NCBI GenBank assembly: GCA_002917075.1
Contig: NTMA01000005.1
Span: forward strand, 796,967 to 860,966
DNA from: Hawksworthiomyces lignivorus
Lineage: Eukaryota; Ascomycota; Sordariomycetes; Ophiostomatales; Ophiostomataceae
DNA length: 64,000 nt
Direction of reading: 5' to 3'
This document shows, in pieces, positions 47,189 through 59,040 of this stretch; positions within the stretch are counted from its first letter, which is position 1; the number at the start of each line of letters is the position of its first letter. The notes beneath the pieces were generated by a model. The model saw nothing but the letters and a program-made list of their open reading frames with translations, was not told the origin of the DNA and searched no databases. The translations under genes and the position numbers were made by a program.

Positions 47189-50100
47189 GCATAATCCACT
47201 CGCAGGCAAGTCGCTGCATCGACAAAATGATGTGCGGATCATCCTAACAGGGCGTCTGCAAGTGCAAGCATATGAGACTTTGTTAGAAAGTGGAAGGGGT
47301 CTGGTATCCACTACCCTAATTGTGTATCCGCTGCGGGTAATTTGTGTACCAGGAAAGAATACGCATGATCACTTTACGGAAGCAACAGCAACAAGAGGGA
47401 AGAAAAGGCGGGAAATGACGCCAAATAGGAAGTTTGTTAGGCAAATCGTGACCAAGATAGCGTCGGAGAAAATAGTGGAGTAAATCGAATGCAAAAAGGG
47501 GAACACGAATGGCTTTGGCTGTCAAAGCGAGGTGCCAAATGCCCCATTTTCTTTGCGGATGGTCTTATCAAACGTGGTGCTTTCCACATCAAACTTGGCG
47601 AGATATAGAGCAAGATTCACAGACGGTTGTACTACTCCTTCAGCACCAGCTATTCTCTAGCAACAGTGGAAGTGCCAAGGGCATTGTTTAGGAAGAAGCA
47701 AGATCCTTGACCCAGAACGATTAGCAAGGACGACAACCATGGAGAAATCGCACCGGCGCCAAAACAAGAGGCACACTTGCAACGCCCAAAACCACGTACA
47801 ACAAAGCGTAAAGAGGCATGAGTGCCAAAAAAGGAAATGGTGCTCGGCAGGACATCCCAATTTGACATATCTCCCGTCATTAGAAGATCCATTTACCGTT
47901 CAAGTTTGGTTCTTTTTAGGAGGCGCTGCTTTTCTGCGTAGCGGAATGCCACAGTTAGCAAAGATGAATGAACAGTACTCCTTAATGCAAACAATTGATT
48001 CGTTAGTACTGCGTCCGTGACCTGGAAAAAAGAACAGCGAGGAGATCAGATTTCTCGCACGCGCCTTAAGAACGATCCCTGGCGGCCGTTTATCAGGCTC
48101 AACTCCCCCTTTCCCCAACCCATACCAGGAAGAGTTAAGCCAGTGGGACGTTGTGGATGATCACTTCTCACGCTTTCTTCTAATTTGGTCTGACCAGTGC
48201 AAGCGTGACTGCCACTCAATTTGCGCACGGACACCAATTCGGCATGAACCAAGGTTGAGAGAAAACTGTCAGCACCCATTTCCAGGGTCTAATACAGTAC
48301 TTTTACAGCCAAGACGCAAGGTCATTGGCCAGAAGGCGGAGCTCTGTCCGTCTACATTAAGAAAGTGTTGCATTGTAAATCCTTTTTGAGGAGGTTTTTG
48401 ATCCCTTTTGGTTCCCTCTACCATGAAAAACTCTGGCTGGACGGAGAAGTATCACACAGGGCAATCAGAAGGAACAATGGAAATAGGGAAAAGGCGGCGT
48501 AAATTGTAGTTTGCAAACCAAGCTTTACGTGTCAAGGGAGAATCATCTGCTCAAGGGTACCAATAAGACAAAAGGGTGAATTCTAGTACCTTAAAAGTCT
48601 CAGTGGTAAGAATACAGAGTATACAATCAAGCATTCAAAAAAGGAATGCACTAGAATTTGTCACGTCAATGTTAAGTAGGAGCTAATTCGAGAGCAAAAG
48701 ACTACCTGCGACAGCAGGGGATAGGAGAAAAAGAGCGACAAGCAATGTTGATGGGGTGCGCGCGGGAGGACGCAAGGTTTTTGTCCCTCCTGTCAAATGA
48801 CTTCTCTTTTGCTACTCGGATGAAGGATAGAAAACGTGGTGACGATGAACGAGCGGTCAGAACCACGAAGCAACGACGGAAACAAGAGGTGAAGGGAGAA
48901 AGACATAGGGGAGTTATACCCGACCTAACCGTTGTTAGGGGAGTTGGTAGGTCCAAACTACGTATAGTAAAGGCAAGTATTGCACGAATATCGCGGCAAT
49001 TCCAAGGACCCTTAGCACCTGTATGAGGTGATCATTCAAACCGAAATGTGAAAATTAACGGACTGCTTCAAAATAAGATATTAATATCAGATTGCCGAGG
49101 GGGACCATGAAAATCATAGCATTTTTTGCGACGAAAACATAATTTAAGTGGAAATATATTTTCATTGATTCATTAGTCTGAATTTCGGTTTTACTTCGAG
49201 ATCCAGAATCGGTAGCTGGATCATGTATCTTGCAAACGTATGTCTGTATGCATATATGCAGCACATCTGATGTACAGATGGAATACTCCATTCTCCGTCC
49301 TAACCCGAATTTTCTCCCCGCCATTTGGTGACCACTTAAAGTTCCGTGCCGCTGACACGCATGAAAAAGAAAATGATGTAAAGAAAGCATGCCATTATCT
49401 TGATAAGGCTTTTGCAAATGGCTTTCCCCCTACCCTTACCAGCTCCTATCGCTCGACTTCATGATATTTATCGTATAAAAGACCACTGGGACGCAGCTGG
49501 CAAAAGAGCAAATCATCCCCTAATATGTTCCTCGCATATTACTGATTCTCTAATTTCTGGTAGATCCAAGTATTTGACATACCAAGCACGCCTTCTCGGT
49601 TTTTCTAGGATCAGGTAATTTTGTCGAAGCAAGGCTTTTGGGACCCCGGCAACGGCAGAGCTGTGAATTGTGATCCAGAAAATTTCTGCCATGGCTCGAG
49701 AGAAAGAAACCTAACAGCGGTCTGATGACTATGCAGGCATGAGTGAGAAGGCGGGACGTTGCCGAAACTGGGAGTCTGGAAGAAGAGGTCACTTCTACAA
49801 GTATCGTTCCCGTACTTGACCACCTAGTGTGAGTATGAAACTGAGGAGAGTTGAGTATTTTGATGGCGTTTCTGGAGACCCCACGTATCGTTCTTCGGGT
49901 CAGGATTCTGAAAGGATACCTCCCATAAAGAAAGACCTACAAAGAATTCGTAACACTACGGCCTACATTATGAAGTGAGAAATCATTCTAGGTAAAAGTG
50001 GCAAGGCTGTATACGGCCCTTTTTCCACATGACTTCCTTGTACCATGTTGCTGAAAGAAACGGAACAAAAAAATTGTTGAAAAGGATTTGCCACTCGTAT

Positions 50101-50662
50101 TCCTTGTGTAATAGATGAATACTTATCAAAAACCATTCATTAGAAAAGACACGACATACCGAATACCTGAAATATTCTTACATGGTTATTGGTAGTATTT
50201 TCTATTTTATCGACATACTATGGAAGGATTCGGTGATATCTCTCGTACATGGAGCTTCCAGACTCAAAATGCAAATACCCCCGGTCTCGAGACCCCGTTC
50301 CTTGTTCACTCACATTCTTACATAAATATTAAGCTACAGTATGATATTAATGAGAGGAATTAAGATTTTTAGTAAAAATCAGCTCACTGTACATTTCCTT
50401 GTCATATAGAAGCAAAGGGGTGCAGTATGATCTGGACAAAGCACACGCAAGCCCCCTAAATGCTATTGGAACAAGAGTTTTGAGAATACATAGAGTAAAG
50501 ATCCAGAAAGACTATAACGGAAGTCTCGAAGTTCGATAGAGCTGCGTAGATTCGGTACATTAGTCCCCAAATTTACTTGTTCTTATTGGTATGTTTTCCG
50601 TTCACTCTTTTTTTCAATGCACATGACAACGTAGTTTTCAACCCCCACGCATCGCGGCACGG

Positions 50663-50679
50663 CACCACGTTTCGTGGTG
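50663..50679. repeat. 17-nt hairpin CACCACG-TTT-CGTGGTG
   Basis: A 7-bp perfect stem with a TTT loop. Its right arm continues as CGTGGTGTA, the same nine bases that begin the terminal repeats of the element at 23528-23666, but similarity ends there. Confidence 0.6.
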
Positions 50680-52694
50680 TATTACGCGGAGGCAACACCT
50701 GACGGCATAATCACATTTCCACCAACATTACAACTTTTTGTGTCACTCGACTCAGCTCGACAACACATCGTGTTTCTTGAACTGCTAGTATTCTTAACTG
50801 CGCCTCGCTCTCTCGCTTCTTGCTTCGCTATATAACCAGATACTGCATTCGATTGGTCGAGGCTAATGGGACATGGAAGTCAGCATTTGGGTATTTGTGA
50901 GTTTCTAACATTCTCTCCTCCTTATCCCGCTTCTTTTCTTTTTATGATAGCCATGGAAATGTTATCTAGGAGAGTACGTAATAGTATTTTCTTTTATTCA
51001 ATATAAGTGGCTTTATCAAGCAGCTTTGCCTCGGGGTAACAACTTAGCGGACGGAAATATGGCCACGCTGAGAATGTGACGCCATAAAAATAGCTGAGCT
51101 AGGTTCGAGAGCAAATATAAATCGACAGACGCCGAATTTTCCCGTCCTATGCTTTAACGGTTAGTATCTATTTCTTTTTTCGAATTGCATTGTTCGTGTT
51201 GCCTGGTCAACATGCATCATTGAGAATCATCTGCAAGTCTTAAGCAAGCGAGAGCGAGTATGCAACTTCTCACTTAAAAGCAAAGATACTTAATGACGAT
51301 GGAACACTTTCAATAATTGTGTGAATAATATTCATGGACATAGACATTTTCTCTCTGTTGTTTCATGGCCCTGGGACTGACTCCTATTCGCCCTTTAAGA
51401 CAAACCCGAGAAGATGATATATAGAGTGATTTTATTTCGGCATCATCAGATCTGAAGTCAAAGCAAATATTGTATTTTGCCACATGTTTTCGTTGTAGCG
51501 TATCTAGCAATATCATGTATACTCTAACTGAAAAAAAAAAGCATACCTTACTAGGTTCGGTCACCTCACGCCAAACGAAGCAGCGTGGTCAATAAGAGAG
51601 AGGCTCATATTTGCGCCAATCTTAATTTTGTTCCTGAGATTGATGCTGTACACAAAATATCAAATCGAGGCAAGCCTCATTGGGGGTGTCTGCTTTTATC
51701 CTATCGCCCTAGATATGTCGCCTAGTCTGGCCACCACAGGGCTCTCAAGGTGTTCACAAGAATCCTCTATGTTTTGTTTCTGGCGTTAACGTGCTTGGTC
51801 CGGCGATGTTTTCGTTGATGTCTCATTTACTTTTGATTTTCACTTTGAGAAGACTCTCTGCTACAATGCTTCTTATGGCAAACTATGATTTAAATTGTAT
51901 ATTTTTGCAACTTTACAGTAAGTCTCAATATTTATATTTAGTTATAGAGATATTTATAACATATCCAACCACAGCTCCAAGCTGCTGCGAGTGCTTTTTT
52001 GCTGGAAGCTCCATTCCAAGATTAGATCGGCTCGCCGTTTTGCGGAGTGGCTGAGCCAATCAGACGGCTCGAAAGCGAACTACCACCAAAACGCCCTTTG
52101 GTTGACCGCAAGATGACTTTCTTTCAAAACTGAGAATAGCATTGCGGCTGGCACTTTCTTGCTCATACTCTTTGTCCCCAACTATTGCGAGTGCCGCACC
52201 TCTACACATGTTGGCACTCGGCTGCCCATCTATATCTGGAAACATTAGCGCGAAAAAAAACATACTAGCCGACGAGAAGGTGAGTTGACAAGCAGAACGA
52301 GACACAGGAATTGGAAAAGCGCTGGCCAAGCCTATGAATGAAATAAATCCAGACTGTTTTCTGAACAAGATATATTTCTGAAGTGTCTTATTTTGCCTCT
52401 TGCCTCAACAGGAAAAAAGGCGATACTTGGTAGTCAACTTCACGAGACGGGCGAGATGGCCTCGATTTCCCCATTGATTCTCTCTGCTTTCCGTCTCTTC
52501 TCTCGTGCGGTTATCGCCCAATAGCTTCCTGGACCGCTTATTGGGTCTTCCTAAAAAGGAAGCATTCTGAAGAACAAGGTGGGTGGCAGAGTGAAGCCCC
52601 GTCGATTTCCAAGTTGTCTTAGCTAACAACTTAGAAACTATTTAGCTTTTCTTGTCGAAGCTGGCCTGTCTCATTCTCGATTCCGTCTCTGATT

Positions 52695-54806
52695 ATGGAT
52701 CTTAGTTTCCGTACTATCCACAACATAGTTCACCCCACCGCTGCTTTTTCCCAAATAGAAAACCTTGACACAAATGCGGGCATATCTGAGCAAGGAGGCA
52801 GCTTCTATGGTTGTGACGAGAGCGACGATGGCGACGATGGCGAAGGTGGTGGCAGTGACAACGGTTGGGACAGCGGTGGCTGGGACTGGTCACAATTAAA
52901 CCCAAAGAATCGTATCGACAGCCTCCAACCCCTTGAAAGCCCAATGTGGCGTATCGATGGCAGTGCTGGATTTGGTACCCAGTATTACGTCTTTCCTCTT
53001 TTCTTGACTAACCCACCTCCAATGCACATTGACGTTTTTATTCAGGAGGGTGCCACATACCCATCTGATTTGCAGAATCTTCTCGATTTGGATAAAGCCT
53101 TTCATATAAAAGATGCTGTGCGAGTGCGGCGACTAGGCATTGCGCAACACATTCTTCGCATACTCGAAAGGCACTCAACACACCCAGATGGCCAACTGCA
53201 CGCAGCAGCCCTGGAAGATCTCTATCAGCATGGCCCTATCGGTTCATTCATGGTCATTGAGAATCTTACATGTCACATTCATGAGGCCAAAATCGTGATA
53301 TCACACAATTATGCGTTAGAGAACGAGCTTCTCTCATATAAGGAGCTGCTTGCTATGTGGCAGCTAGACAGCAGCCGGGACGTCATACCTCCGGAACTAG
53401 ATATCCATCGTCTGCACTTGGTACGGCAGCTCCACGACAGTGTTTGCGAAGTATATGTCGACGATGGGAATGGCGAGACCAGTGCCAGAGCGGAAGGCGA
53501 CCAAGCTAGGGGCAAAACTCTCATCGTCCTCAAATCCCTCACCAGCGGTATCAAATATATGTACCAAGAGCTGCGGGCACTGCTTAAGGACATTCCGCCC
53601 CATAAGCACATCATCTCCAAGCCTCTCCACATCGTCACAAAACAATGTCTCTTTGGGAACAAAACAGGTGTTGTCGGTTTCACCATGCCTTATCATTCGA
53701 CAGGATCTCTTCGAGATATTCTTCCTCTACTTCGCATCCACGGCGACTTGCACCTTCGTGATCAGTTACGATGGTCCTGTCAACTTGCAGAGGCGATGTG
53801 TCATGTCTGGTACCGTGGGAGTAGCTTCTATCCTGATCTACGGCTCGACAACATCGTGCTAGCTGGACCCGCACCGAACGGGGATATCGTCTTAGTAGAC
53901 TTTGAGCAGCGTGGCGTTTGGTGCGGCTTCTCTTCCCCAGAGGTAGACATCATTGAAAACCTGCGTCTTCTGGCCTGTGATGATCAGGATTTTGACTTTG
54001 CTATCTCCAACACGGTTTGTGATACATACAAATGCAAGCTTGTAGAGTGCTTTCTGGCTGTGGAACGAGAAACCGGACGAGAGGCGCCATCTGGGAATGC
54101 TGTGCCTTTGGTGGCAAATGCCAGACGCCAAAGACAATCTTGGCGGTGCACAATCGGTCCCCTGGAAGAGGAAACCAAGTATAGCAACCCAAAGCTGGGT
54201 TACAACATACCATGGATTTGTCTTACCCAGCGCGAGAGAGAGGCAGCCATGGTATACATGCTTGGCCGTGTTCTCTGGTGCATCTTCGAAGGAGTGAGCG
54301 CTCCCCATCGCGGTGCCATCTGGCAGTCTTACGTGCGAGAACCCGACGTGGAATTCCCCGCCTACCAGCGTACACCACCCGTGGTGCAAAAATTAGTTAT
54401 GCGGTGTTTTGGCAGCGTCGGAGGGACAGAGCCCAGCAAATTTATGCGGCAGGCTAGCAGACTCTATATGAAGCAAGAGCACGAAGAAGCAGACGGTCGT
54501 TTTATTAACGGTAGCAAAGAATTTAGGAAAAGTAGAGACGGATATACTCTTGTTTCGGACGACTTATCAACAAGAGCCAGTAATTACTGGAGAAGGCAGC
54601 TGTCAGAAGGTGAGACCTGGCTTCGCGAGCGACTACAAAAGCTAGAAGAGGACAAGGATGTCGGCGTTCTTGGTGATAATTATAACAGCGAGAGCGACGA
54701 AGCAAATAATGAAGAAATTGGCTATGAGACCTCAGCATACGGCCGCCCGACCTTAAGACAGGTGCTACAATGGCTGCGAGAACTGAGCAGTCAATTGAGC
54801 TATTGA
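52695..54806 (+). CDS. divergent protein-kinase-like protein, fungal
   Basis: Single-exon gene of 703 residues. The N-terminal 50 residues include an acidic Gly-rich run (DESDDGDDGEGGG). A kinase-like fold spans about residues 240-600. Lys280 in IVLKSL fits the ATP-binding lysine and the Glu in YQELRAL the helix-C glutamate. YHSTGSLRDILP is a hinge-like segment. Asp381 and Asn386 in YPDLRLDN replace the usual HRDxKxxN, and Asp402 in LVDFEQR replaces DFG. The catalytic Lys, Asp, Asn and metal-binding Asp are thus all present, while the HRD His/Arg and the DFG Gly are not. Whether it phosphorylates protein is unclear; it could be an active divergent kinase or a pseudokinase. A Gly-rich loop was not recognised. 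The C-terminus (about 605-703) is charged and helical, ending LRQVLQWLRELSSQLSY. It is the only gene on the plus strand in the right half of the window. Confidence 0.75.
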   Translation: MDLSFRTIHNIVHPTAAFSQIENLDTNAGISEQGGSFYGCDESDDGDDGEGGGSDNGWDSGGWDWSQLNPKNRIDSLQPLESPMWRIDGSAGFGTQYYVFPLFLTNPPPMHIDVFIQEGATYPSDLQNLLDLDKAFHIKDAVRVRRLGIAQHILRILERHSTHPDGQLHAAALEDLYQHGPIGSFMVIENLTCHIHEAKIVISHNYALENELLSYKELLAMWQLDSSRDVIPPELDIHRLHLVRQLHDSVCEVYVDDGNGETSARAEGDQARGKTLIVLKSLTSGIKYMYQELRALLKDIPPHKHIISKPLHIVTKQCLFGNKTGVVGFTMPYHSTGSLRDILPLLRIHGDLHLRDQLRWSCQLAEAMCHVWYRGSSFYPDLRLDNIVLAGPAPNGDIVLVDFEQRGVWCGFSSPEVDIIENLRLLACDDQDFDFAISNTVCDTYKCKLVECFLAVERETGREAPSGNAVPLVANARRQRQSWRCTIGPLEEETKYSNPKLGYNIPWICLTQREREAAMVYMLGRVLWCIFEGVSAPHRGAIWQSYVREPDVEFPAYQRTPPVVQKLVMRCFGSVGGTEPSKFMRQASRLYMKQEHEEADGRFINGSKEFRKSRDGYTLVSDDLSTRASNYWRRQLSEGETWLRERLQKLEEDKDVGVLGDNYNSESDEANNEEIGYETSAYGRPTLRQVLQWLRELSSQLSY

Positions 54807-56681
54807 TTATGAATTACGAATGAATTTCCTTCTCTCTTTTTTTAGCTTCTATATTTGTTTTCACTCTATTCTCTATGAGCTCATAGAATCAACTCACACG
54901 TGTCCGAGAACGAGAGACTTTGTGTAGTTCTGTTCTGCTGCCCACTCTATGTCGCTCATTAGTAGATTTATTTAGTGATCTATTTCTATTTAGTTATGAA
55001 AGTATCTGAGATCTGCGACTTGGAGAAGAAATAGAAACGCAAACAATCCAGAGCGATTCGTTGATTGTTATGCTATTGCTTAGTACAGAAGTCTCTTATT
55101 CTAGCTGTATACCGCAGTATTTAATTTGAACCATCGATACAAAAACATTATGGACCAAGCCACAGAAAGCGGATCACTAGCTCAACCAACTCTACTCATC
55201 ATATAACCATTGTGTCACTGGGCCATTTCTGCGCATCTCGTTATTTTTTGCAAACCTAAAATATGCAGATTTTTCATTCTCGGATTTGCCGACATGCGAT
55301 AATGCAGTTGAATTCCTTGGTAATCGACTAGAGCCCCAGAAACCTTTCACTCTGCGTCTAAGGAGAGGTAGCATTGCTTCTTGTCTAAATATGGCGCGTG
55401 CTGGAAACCACCAGAAATTTAGATCACGAGTGACTGCGCAGAAAATCATGAAATGCTATATTTAAGAGTCTTGCATCATCCAAGTGAAGTAGAGATCTTC
55501 CTATATGACTTTATGACAAAATATAATTGGGCACCAGAGAGGTGCAGCAAGGGATGTACGGTTCAGAAGAGAGGAGTGGAGATTTTACATGTACTGATAT
55601 GTTAGAGTGGCAATTTTGCACGATGAAGAAAAAGTTGTCTGGTGCGGCAATTTTCCTCTTTGGGGGCCACTGGTTGTGGACCACGATAAGCTGCTACTGG
55701 ATTTGTTGAAACGACGAGAAGTTGAGAGGCGTTAAAGGGCAAAATGACGAGATGTGAAGCTAGCATCTCCTTTCAATCCCGTTATGTAGGGTACGGGTGC
55801 GAGATATCTTGATGCGGCATATCTCTCTAATCTTTGCCTCTTTTCCCACTGCCGTGCGCCTCGTGCTAGTGTACGGGGAAGATATTAACTGCTATCAGAA
55901 AAGGGTGTGGCTTATGCACAGATCGGCTCCAGATTTCGGTCGAGATAAGAGAGAACAGCTGGGGTTGGCTGAATTGACAATGAGGCAAAATTAACTAGGC
56001 ACAACGACATAGGAAACGCCGTGGAAGTCGCCCAGATAGTCGTGCAAAATGAGCCAATTAATACCATTTGCTATTGTTGTAAAACTGAAAAGAAGCTTCC
56101 CAAAGCAGACCGTCAGTGACATTATAACGGCAGAACAGAGGAGCGCTGCGATGTCAACATCACTGCGCATGTTACTGGAACGAGGCGCTTCATATCAAGA
56201 GACTTAAACGACAAAATTGATGGAAAATGAGAAAATATCAGCTGATTGGTGTAGATAAGTAAACTCTTGGTATTTTTTGAATAACGATAAAGAAAACAAC
56301 TCATTAAAGTATGCCAACGAGTGGGTATTCGACCAATCGACAAAATGCTAACAGGGCACGAGAACAGTAGAAACAAATAAGAAAACATGCCTAGAATGAG
56401 AATCTCCTCAACCTTGCAAGGGCTCCAGAGCCAAAGATGAGGATGAAAGGAATGGAGAGACAAAAATGTGTCTGGAAAAGAGAAAAAGAACACGGTTCCC
56501 TCTGAAATACGCTGCAAAATATGACAACCCAACCCAATATATCTGTTCATCTGCTTACTCTCCCATTCCCAAGATAGTCGTAATATAAGAAAAATGATGA
56601 TACCAATGCAGTAATAGTAATGCACAAGTGAGAATTGCATAGCCGTGAATTTGTTTTTGTAGTAGCAGTGTTCTGCCGGTT
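54807..56681. other. intergenic region between convergent kinase-like and ammonium permease genes
   Basis: Holds the 3' flanks of two genes that point at each other. A 172-codon frame on the minus strand (56122-56640) is Phe/Ser/Leu-rich, lies in the permease 3' flank and has no recognisable motif. No gene supported. Confidence 0.6.
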
Positions 56682-58439
56682 TTATTTTGACGGAGTTGGC
56701 ACTGCCTTTTCTGATATTTGGCGCTCAGCTTGGAAGCCCTTCTCTCCTCTTTGGCTGGCTTGGCCCTGCAGGATGTTGACGCGCTCTTCCGGTTCGGGTG
56801 AGCTGGAGGCGGCTGTTAGAGAGGGGGGTCGCGTCGCGCCGCCGTTCATGAGCAGCTGATGGCCTTCGATGCCGTGCTGCGGAACAATGCGGACACCGTC
56901 CTCTTTAGGGTCTCTTTCTGCAGGAGTCCAGGCCAGATAATCACGCCGCACTTCGACATAGTCGTATGCGAACTCGCCGTGCTGGTCGTCATCCATGCCT
57001 AAGAGCTCGGCCTCTTCGCTGGCGCGGAGGTGCAGGCCGGGAATCGTGTCGACAATCTTAGCCAGTATGGCCGAGACAGTAAAAGCGTAGAAAGTTGCGG
57101 CGAGAAGGTAGGCGATTTGGACGTACAGCTGTCGCCAGTTGTGGTTGAGGAAACCGCCGTTGATGACGCCCGTGTTGACGCCGTCGAGGCCAATGATGTA
57201 ATCAGCTGCGAAGAATCCGTTGAATACTAGGCCGACCATGCCGCCGACGGCGTGTTCAGCGAACACATCGAGCGAATCATCGATGCGGAGGAAGAATTTG
57301 ACTATACTTATGATTAGAAATTGACATCAGAAGAAGATTAGCTAAGGCAGAACTTACTCTTTGTTGCAAAATTGCAAGCTACGCCGGTGGCAACACCAAG
57401 GATGATGCTGGCCCAAGGTGTGATAAAACCAGAGGCAGGTGTTGCGGCTACGAGACCAGATATTGTCCCAGAACACCAGCCAACCAGCGACCACTTTTTG
57501 GCCAGGCGATAATCGAGTAAACACCAAGTCATGGCCGCAAACATAGCCGTCAGGCACGAATTCCAGCAGGCCATCGTGGCGCGGAGATTAGCACCGAACG
57601 CAGAGCCACCATTGAAACCAAGCCAGCCAAACCAGAGCAGGATTGTACCGAGGGTAATAAGCGAAATGTTATGCGGGCGAAAGTTGAGCATCATCTTCTC
57701 GTTGCGGCGGCCGAGCACCCACGAGTACGCCAGAGCCGAGACGCCAGAGCCGATCTCGACAGGGCCGCCACCAGCGTAGTCAAGTACGCCATACTTAAAG
57801 GCCCAGCCATTAGTGTTCCAGGCCCAGCATGCAATGGGGCAGTACACGATGGTTGCCCAAAAGAACGCGAATACCATGGCGGGGACGACTCGGCCACGTT
57901 CGGCCGTGGCGCCGACCACGAGAGCAGCAGTCACAGCACAGAATTGCATTTCATAAAAGGAAAATAAGAGTTCAGGGATCAGAGGAGAAGCAGGTGCGGG
58001 AACGGCGAGTGTGTTCATCAAGCCGAAGTGGTGTAGGTTGCCGATGAAGCCGTTGGTAGCAGTGCTGCTGAAGGCAAGAGAGTAGCCCCAGAAATACCAC
58101 TGGAAGACGATGACACTGAAAGACATCATACAGACCCAAATGAGCGAGAGTGCCGATTTTCGACGGGCCAAACCGGAATACAAGAAGGCGATGCCGGGGA
58201 CCATGATCAGGACCATACAAGATGAGACGATGATGAATGCTTGGTCGCCAGATTGATACCACTGATTCAGATTTTCGGTTGCTATTGTGAATATTAGAAA
58301 AAGTCAAATTTGGCTAAGTTTTGGGAAAGACAACATGGAACCAAAATGGGACACAACTGAAAAGCGTACCGGAATCGCCGCCGGTCTCAGCATTTGTGCC
58401 ATTGAAGACAGCTGGTGCACCGACCCAAGAATATGACAT
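56682..58439 (-). CDS. Mep/Amt ammonium permease, Mep1/MeaA type
   Basis: Three exons: 58439-58370, 58281-57358 and 57301-56682, joining in frame to 537 residues. Introns are 88 and 56 nt; the joints restore GGDS-A-TENLNQWYQSGDQAF and NFATK-I-KFFLRIDDSLDVF. The plasma-membrane protein takes up ammonium through an eleven-helix fold. Family blocks are MVLIMVPGIAFLYSGLARRK, QWYFWGYSLAF, GATAERGR, WLGFNGGSAFGAN and FAEHAVGGMVGLVFNG. The second pore histidine is His348. The first is replaced by Glu199 in LDYAGGGPVEIGSG, as known for yeast Mep1 and Mep3 and unlike Mep2, so a high-capacity uptake role is more likely than Mep2-type sensing. The cytoplasmic tail from about residue 415 carries LLGMDDDQHGEFAYDY, the usual regulatory segment, then a Ser/Pro-rich end. 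NGTN at 13-16 is a possible external glycosylation site. The start ATG gives a typical extracellular N-terminus. Confidence 0.93.
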
Positions 58440-59040
58440 GTTGAGAGTATGTAGCACAATAAATTTGACAAGTATATCGTGATGTGTTGAAGGGGTGAAT
58501 TGTCTAGAAATAGATGGGGGATCGATCCGGTTGGAGGACTATGGAGAGTATCTGCGGGAGAAACGGAAGCTCTAGTATTGCACAATGTGTTAAGGTCCGA
58601 TTGAGGAGATGCGTAACGTCCGGTAGGGGCAAAGCCGGTAAATGTGGTGAAAACAATGAGAAAAAAAGAACGGAGGCAAGTTTGCCTGCTGCGTGTTGCA
58701 ACAGCCTCCGGCCGAGCCTAGTGACGAAGGCGACCGCAATGCAAGAAGCAAAAGCAAATCGTAAAGGTAGATGAAAAAGGTTGCTTGTCCTTGCGATCGG
58801 GACTCGGGTGGGAGAGATCTTGAGGAACGGGACAAAGCAACGGATACAGGAGGGAAGGTGAAAAGGCAATGACACAATGAAAAAGAGATACGGAATAGAG
58901 AGCTTATATGTATAAGACGGATCCCTCGAAGATCAAGGAGTACGAGTACGGGTTATAAAAGACGACTAAGGGAACAGCGAATGACATGTGGAGGTACATT
59001 CGTAGACATGGGACAAGGGACACTAGGCGAGAGATAATAG
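58440..59040 (-). promoter_or_regulatory. ammonium permease upstream region with several GATA cores
   Basis: GATA cores (either strand) lie at 58475-58478, 58549-58552, 58843-58846 and 58887-58890, and AGATAA at 59032-59037. Ammonium permease genes of filamentous fungi are commonly under nitrogen control through AreA/NIT2-type GATA factors, so these are candidate sites. GATA is a four-base word and several hits are expected by chance in 600 bp; the region is also likely to include the untranslated leader. Confidence 0.3.

Larger units (their letters stand above)
43214..52694. other. 9.5 kb gene-poor region
   Basis: No supported gene. The first 2 kb (43,214 to about 45,300) is purine-rich on the plus strand, consistent with the promoter and leader of the Zn-cluster gene. 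The rest holds only short frames without recognisable motifs. It contains an A35 tract (47152-47186), TACAGAGTA words at 45594 and 48613 and a 17-nt hairpin at 50663-50679. The last few hundred bases are the promoter of the kinase-like gene. Confidence 0.55.

Noticed and set aside
52060..52368. 102-codon minus-strand frame upstream of the kinase-like gene
   Set aside because: No motif, no splice extension to a longer product, and it lies within the likely promoter of the plus-strand gene.
56122..56640. 172-codon minus-strand frame downstream of the ammonium permease
   Set aside because: It lies in the 3' flank of that gene, is rich in Phe, Ser and Leu as expected from T-rich DNA, and has no recognisable domain.
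4385..58439. possible biosynthetic or functional gene cluster (receptor, dioxygenase, Zn-cluster regulator, permease)
   Set aside because: No backbone synthase, the genes are 5-14 kb apart, and each belongs to a widespread stand-alone family. Proximity alone does not support a cluster.
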